The notes under the pieces: model-generated
Database searches by the model: none
The model's input: the letters and a program-made list of their open reading frames with translations, nothing else
What the model was told of the DNA's origin: nothing
Shown: positions 61,637 to 64,000 of the stretch, piece by piece
Layout of the letters: each line of letters begins with the position of its first letter
How positions within the stretch are numbered: the first letter of the stretch is position 1
Made by a program: the position numbers and the translations under genes
DNA from: Pseudomonas baltica
Lineage (GTDB): Bacteria; Pseudomonadota; Gammaproteobacteria; Pseudomonadales; Pseudomonadaceae
Assembly (NCBI RefSeq): GCF_014235765.1
Contig: NZ_JACMYH010000002.1
Span: 310,001 to 374,000 of the forward strand
Direction: 5' to 3'
DNA length: 64,000 bases

Positions 61637-62611
61637 ATGGCCGCAGTGATCCGTTTCAATCAACCCGGTGATTCCTCCGTGCTGTGGGAAGACACCGTGG
61701 TCGAGCAGGCGCCGGGCGAAGGGCAGGCGTGGCTGCAGCAGGCGGCCGTGGGCGTGAACTACCTGGATGTCACCCAGCGCAATGGTGCGGTCAAGGTACC
61801 GCTGCCGTCCGGCTTGGGCCTGGAAGGCGCGGGCACCGTGATCTCGGTGGGGCCAGGGGTGACCAACGTGCAGCCAGGCGACCGCGTCGCCTATGCCACC
61901 GGGCCCTTGGGCGGCTATGCAGCGCAAAGGCTCTATCCGGCCGAACGGCTGGTGAAGCTGCCGGCCGGGGTCAGCTTCGAGCAGGCCGCGGCCGTGTTGT
62001 TCAAAGGCATCACTGCACAGTACCTGTTGAAATCCACCTACCCGGTAGGCCCCGGTACGACGATGCTGCTGTACGGCGTCGCCGGCGGCCTGGGCCAGAT
62101 CATGGGGCAGTGGGCCAAACATCTGGGGGCGTACGTCATCGGTGTGGTGTCCAAACCCGAGAGCGTCGAGCGGGCAAAGGCGGTGGGCTGCGACGAGGTG
62201 CTGGTATTCGATGCGGCCACGCTCGCCGCGGACGTGGCGAAGCTCACCCAGGGCCGCAAGGTCGATGTGGTCTACGACCCGATTGGTCGTATCTCCTTCG
62301 AAGCGTCGCTGGACAGCCTGCGTCCGCGCGGCCTGATGGTGTCGTTCGGCGCATCGTCGGGTGCGCCCGGCGCGGTCGAGCTTTCGACCCTCAACGGCAA
62401 GGGCTCGCTGTTCCTGACCCGGCCTTCCATCGTCGCGCACACGGCTTCCACCGCCGAATACCAGGAGCGCGCAGCCGACGTCCTGGCGGCAGTCGAGGCG
62501 GGCATCATCACCCCGCGGATCTGGAAGACCTACCCCTTGACCGAAGCGGCTCGCGCCCATGAGGCGCTCGAATCGGGTCAGTCCGCGGGGGCGATCATTC
62601 TCGCCCCATGA
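61637..62611 (+). CDS. Quinone oxidoreductase (zeta-crystallin-like MDR family)
   Basis: 324 residues from the ATG at 61637 (MAAVIRFNQPGDSSVL). GroES-like N-terminal domain, the motif VGVNYLDVTQRNGAVKVPLP (about 36-55), LGLEGAGTVISVG and NADPH-binding LLYGVAGGLGQIMGQWAK (about 141-158). No zinc-ligand cysteines are present. It likely reduces quinones or enones with NADPH. Overlaps the LysR gene by ATGA; divergent from the AraC gene. Confidence 0.9.
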   Translation: MAAVIRFNQPGDSSVLWEDTVVEQAPGEGQAWLQQAAVGVNYLDVTQRNGAVKVPLPSGLGLEGAGTVISVGPGVTNVQPGDRVAYATGPLGGYAAQRLYPAERLVKLPAGVSFEQAAAVLFKGITAQYLLKSTYPVGPGTTMLLYGVAGGLGQIMGQWAKHLGAYVIGVVSKPESVERAKAVGCDEVLVFDAATLAADVAKLTQGRKVDVVYDPIGRISFEASLDSLRPRGLMVSFGASSGAPGAVELSTLNGKGSLFLTRPSIVAHTASTAEYQERAADVLAAVEAGIITPRIWKTYPLTEAARAHEALESGQSAGAIILAP

Positions 62612-63531
62612 CCCCGGACCTGCTCGACAGTCAGCACAGCGACGAGATCGCCGCCTTCCTGGCCGTGGCCAGCCAAGGCTCGTTCGTCGCTGCCGGTCGC
62701 TTGCTCCAGCGTCATCCTACGGTGATCTCCAAGCGTCTGGCCGCCATGGAAAAGCGGCTGGGCGTGCGCCTCATGGAGCGTTCCACTCGCCAGGTCCGGA
62801 TTACCGAAGTCGGCGCCAAGCTGGAACAGCGCCTGCGCTCAGCCCTGAGCCAGATCGTCGAAGCCGAGCAGCAGGCCACGTCAGGCGTTTCCCAGGTGCG
62901 CGGGGTCCTGCGCCTGGCGCTGCCAGCGGCCATGGGGCGCCTGTGGGTGGCCCCGTTGTTGCCCGAGTTCTTGAGCGCACACCCCGGTGTGTCGATCGTT
63001 GCCGACTACAGCGAGCACGTCGTCGACATCATCGAGCAAGGCTATGACCTGGCCCTGCGCATCGGCGAGCTGGAAGACAGCCGACTGATTGCCAACAAGC
63101 TCTGCGACCATCGCCGCATTCTCTGTGCATCCCCTGCCTACGTGGAACGCTGCGGCATGCCGCTGATGCCTGCAGATCTGGTCAGGCACAACTGCCTGCG
63201 TTTCAGCGGGCTGGCCTCGTTTCCGGAATGGAAGCTGCACCGCGCAGACCGTCAGGAAAGCGTGACCACGCAAGGCACCCTGACATCCAACGACAGCGAA
63301 ACCCTGCTCAGCGCCGCAATGGCCGGCACGGGCATTCTGGGTGCGGGCGAATGGCTGATGAGCCGCCAGCTGGCGTCCGGCGACCTGGTTCAGATACTGC
63401 CCGACTGGCGATTGGACTCAGTGGGCGGAATCTACCTGATACGACCCTCTTCGAAGTTTCCGGCAGCGACCGTCCTGGCATTCAAGGCCTGGATCGAATC
63501 GCACTTCGTCGATGGGCCGCCTTGGGAGTAG
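62608..63531 (+). CDS. LysR-family transcriptional regulator
   Basis: 307 residues. Helix-turn-helix at about 11-70 (IAAFLAVASQGSFVAAGRLL, then QRHPTVISKRLAAMEKRLGV), then the effector-binding domain typical of the CrgA/DsdC-like subgroup (GVLRLALPAAMGRLWVAPLL). It overlaps the quinone oxidoreductase gene by ATGA, an unusual same-strand coupling for a LysR gene, so the enzyme and regulator are co-expressed. Confidence 0.88.
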   Translation: MTPDLLDSQHSDEIAAFLAVASQGSFVAAGRLLQRHPTVISKRLAAMEKRLGVRLMERSTRQVRITEVGAKLEQRLRSALSQIVEAEQQATSGVSQVRGVLRLALPAAMGRLWVAPLLPEFLSAHPGVSIVADYSEHVVDIIEQGYDLALRIGELEDSRLIANKLCDHRRILCASPAYVERCGMPLMPADLVRHNCLRFSGLASFPEWKLHRADRQESVTTQGTLTSNDSETLLSAAMAGTGILGAGEWLMSRQLASGDLVQILPDWRLDSVGGIYLIRPSSKFPAATVLAFKAWIESHFVDGPPWE

Positions 63532-64000
63532 ATGTGCGGCGCAAGGGTCATGCTGGCGTCCGCCAACGAAATCGGAACCACGTCACAGTAGTAGCATATT
63601 GATATTAAAGACTTCCTCGATCCGTCCGATACCCCTTTCACTGTGCAAGCAAAAGAAATGGCCATGTGCCATTATTTCGGTTGCCGGTGAAAGATGGGTG
63701 ATGTCATAATGGCATCATCGGCCACTACGTCCTGAATTTTGGAGCGTTGTGGTTTTGGTTGGCCGGACGTGTCGTTCGAAGGCTCGCAATGCTTCGCGAT
63801 CATGCCCACCAACACCCGATCACGCTGTCAGTCACGATCCGACAGGATCGCCAGGGAACAATGGCGGCCTGGAACACCGCGTAGCGCACGGCATCAACGC
63901 GCCGGTTTCCAGGGTCTTTACAAACGCTCGCGCACGCGAACCTATTCTTGTCCAGAGGGATGAGAACCACGCAAGCAAGGTTGCTTCAATAGTCCCAGAA
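63532..64000. other. Gene-poor end of the window
   Basis: 469 bp without a supported gene. A short plus-strand stretch (63598-63690) reads HIDIKDFLDPSDTPFTVQAK and then EMAMCHYFGCR, which looks protein-like, but a stop codon precedes it directly and no start is available, so it may be a relic. The rest shows no clear promoter or repeat. Confidence 0.35.

Noticed and set aside
60404..62560. 718-codon extended AraC frame
   Set aside because: Upstream of 61423 it runs antisense to the quinone oxidoreductase gene and has no start signal; the AraC gene begins at 61423.

Overview
The window looks like chromosomal DNA of a Pseudomonas (fluorescens/putida-type). It is GC-rich with dense, often ATGA-overlapping operons. 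It carries the divergent pobA/pobR pair, an AmiC/AmiR-type amide sensor pair, Pseudomonas REP-like palindromes, a DUF3077 gene and an AAHS aromatic-acid transporter. No rRNA, tRNA, CRISPR array or complete insertion sequence was seen.

Layout. 1-10.3 kb: a catabolic locus. A tripartite tricarboxylate transporter (tctCBA), a LysR regulator and an aminotransferase lie on the minus strand. Divergent from them is a four-gene plus-strand operon: TIM-barrel lactonase-like hydrolase, PdxA-family dehydrogenase, RhmD-like enolase-superfamily dehydratase and AraD1/FAH-family protein. It reads as uptake and stepwise breakdown of an unidentified sugar acid or related carboxylate. 10.4-14.1 kb: a chemoreceptor and a diguanylate cyclase. 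14.1-21.8 kb: pobA/pobR, a TetR-GST module with two matching operators around one promoter, LysR plus tautomerase, a membrane-anchored soluble-GDH-type sugar dehydrogenase, and MerR.

21.8-30.6 kb is the accessory region: lower GC, unusual starts, dispersed repeats and gene fragments. It holds an OLD/PARIS-like AAA ATPase fused to DUF4435. A minus-strand operon follows: adenosine deaminase, HAM1-like NTPase, SIR2, then DUF2971 and SMEK-domain genes. The first three match the gene content and order of the Kongming (KomABC) anti-phage system, in which a deaminase makes deoxyinosine nucleotides that signal through the HAM1/SIR2 pair to deplete NAD+. Here the HAM1 gene has an in-frame TGA before its conserved C-terminal third, and a His where the family's catalytic Asp normally sits. 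The block is bracketed by two 30-bp direct repeats (27/30 identical).

30.7-46.7 kb: mostly single genes. These include a GST, a nitrilase-family hydrolase, zinc-independent ribosomal protein L31 with a Zur-type palindrome, AraC/LysR/MocR regulators, LysE and DMT exporters, two toxin-antitoxin pairs (ChpB/MazF type and ParE type) and a LigB-type dioxygenase. 46.8-55.9 kb: one long minus-strand operon with a urea/amide-type ABC importer (five genes), an amidase, AmiC- and ANTAR-type AmiR homologues and an Fe-dependent alcohol dehydrogenase. This suggests regulated uptake and hydrolysis of an amide, perhaps by ANTAR antitermination. 56.4-63.5 kb: acyl-CoA ligase, nitroreductase, AAHS transporter and AraC regulator, then a divergent quinone-oxidoreductase/LysR pair; probably catabolism of an aromatic or other organic acid.
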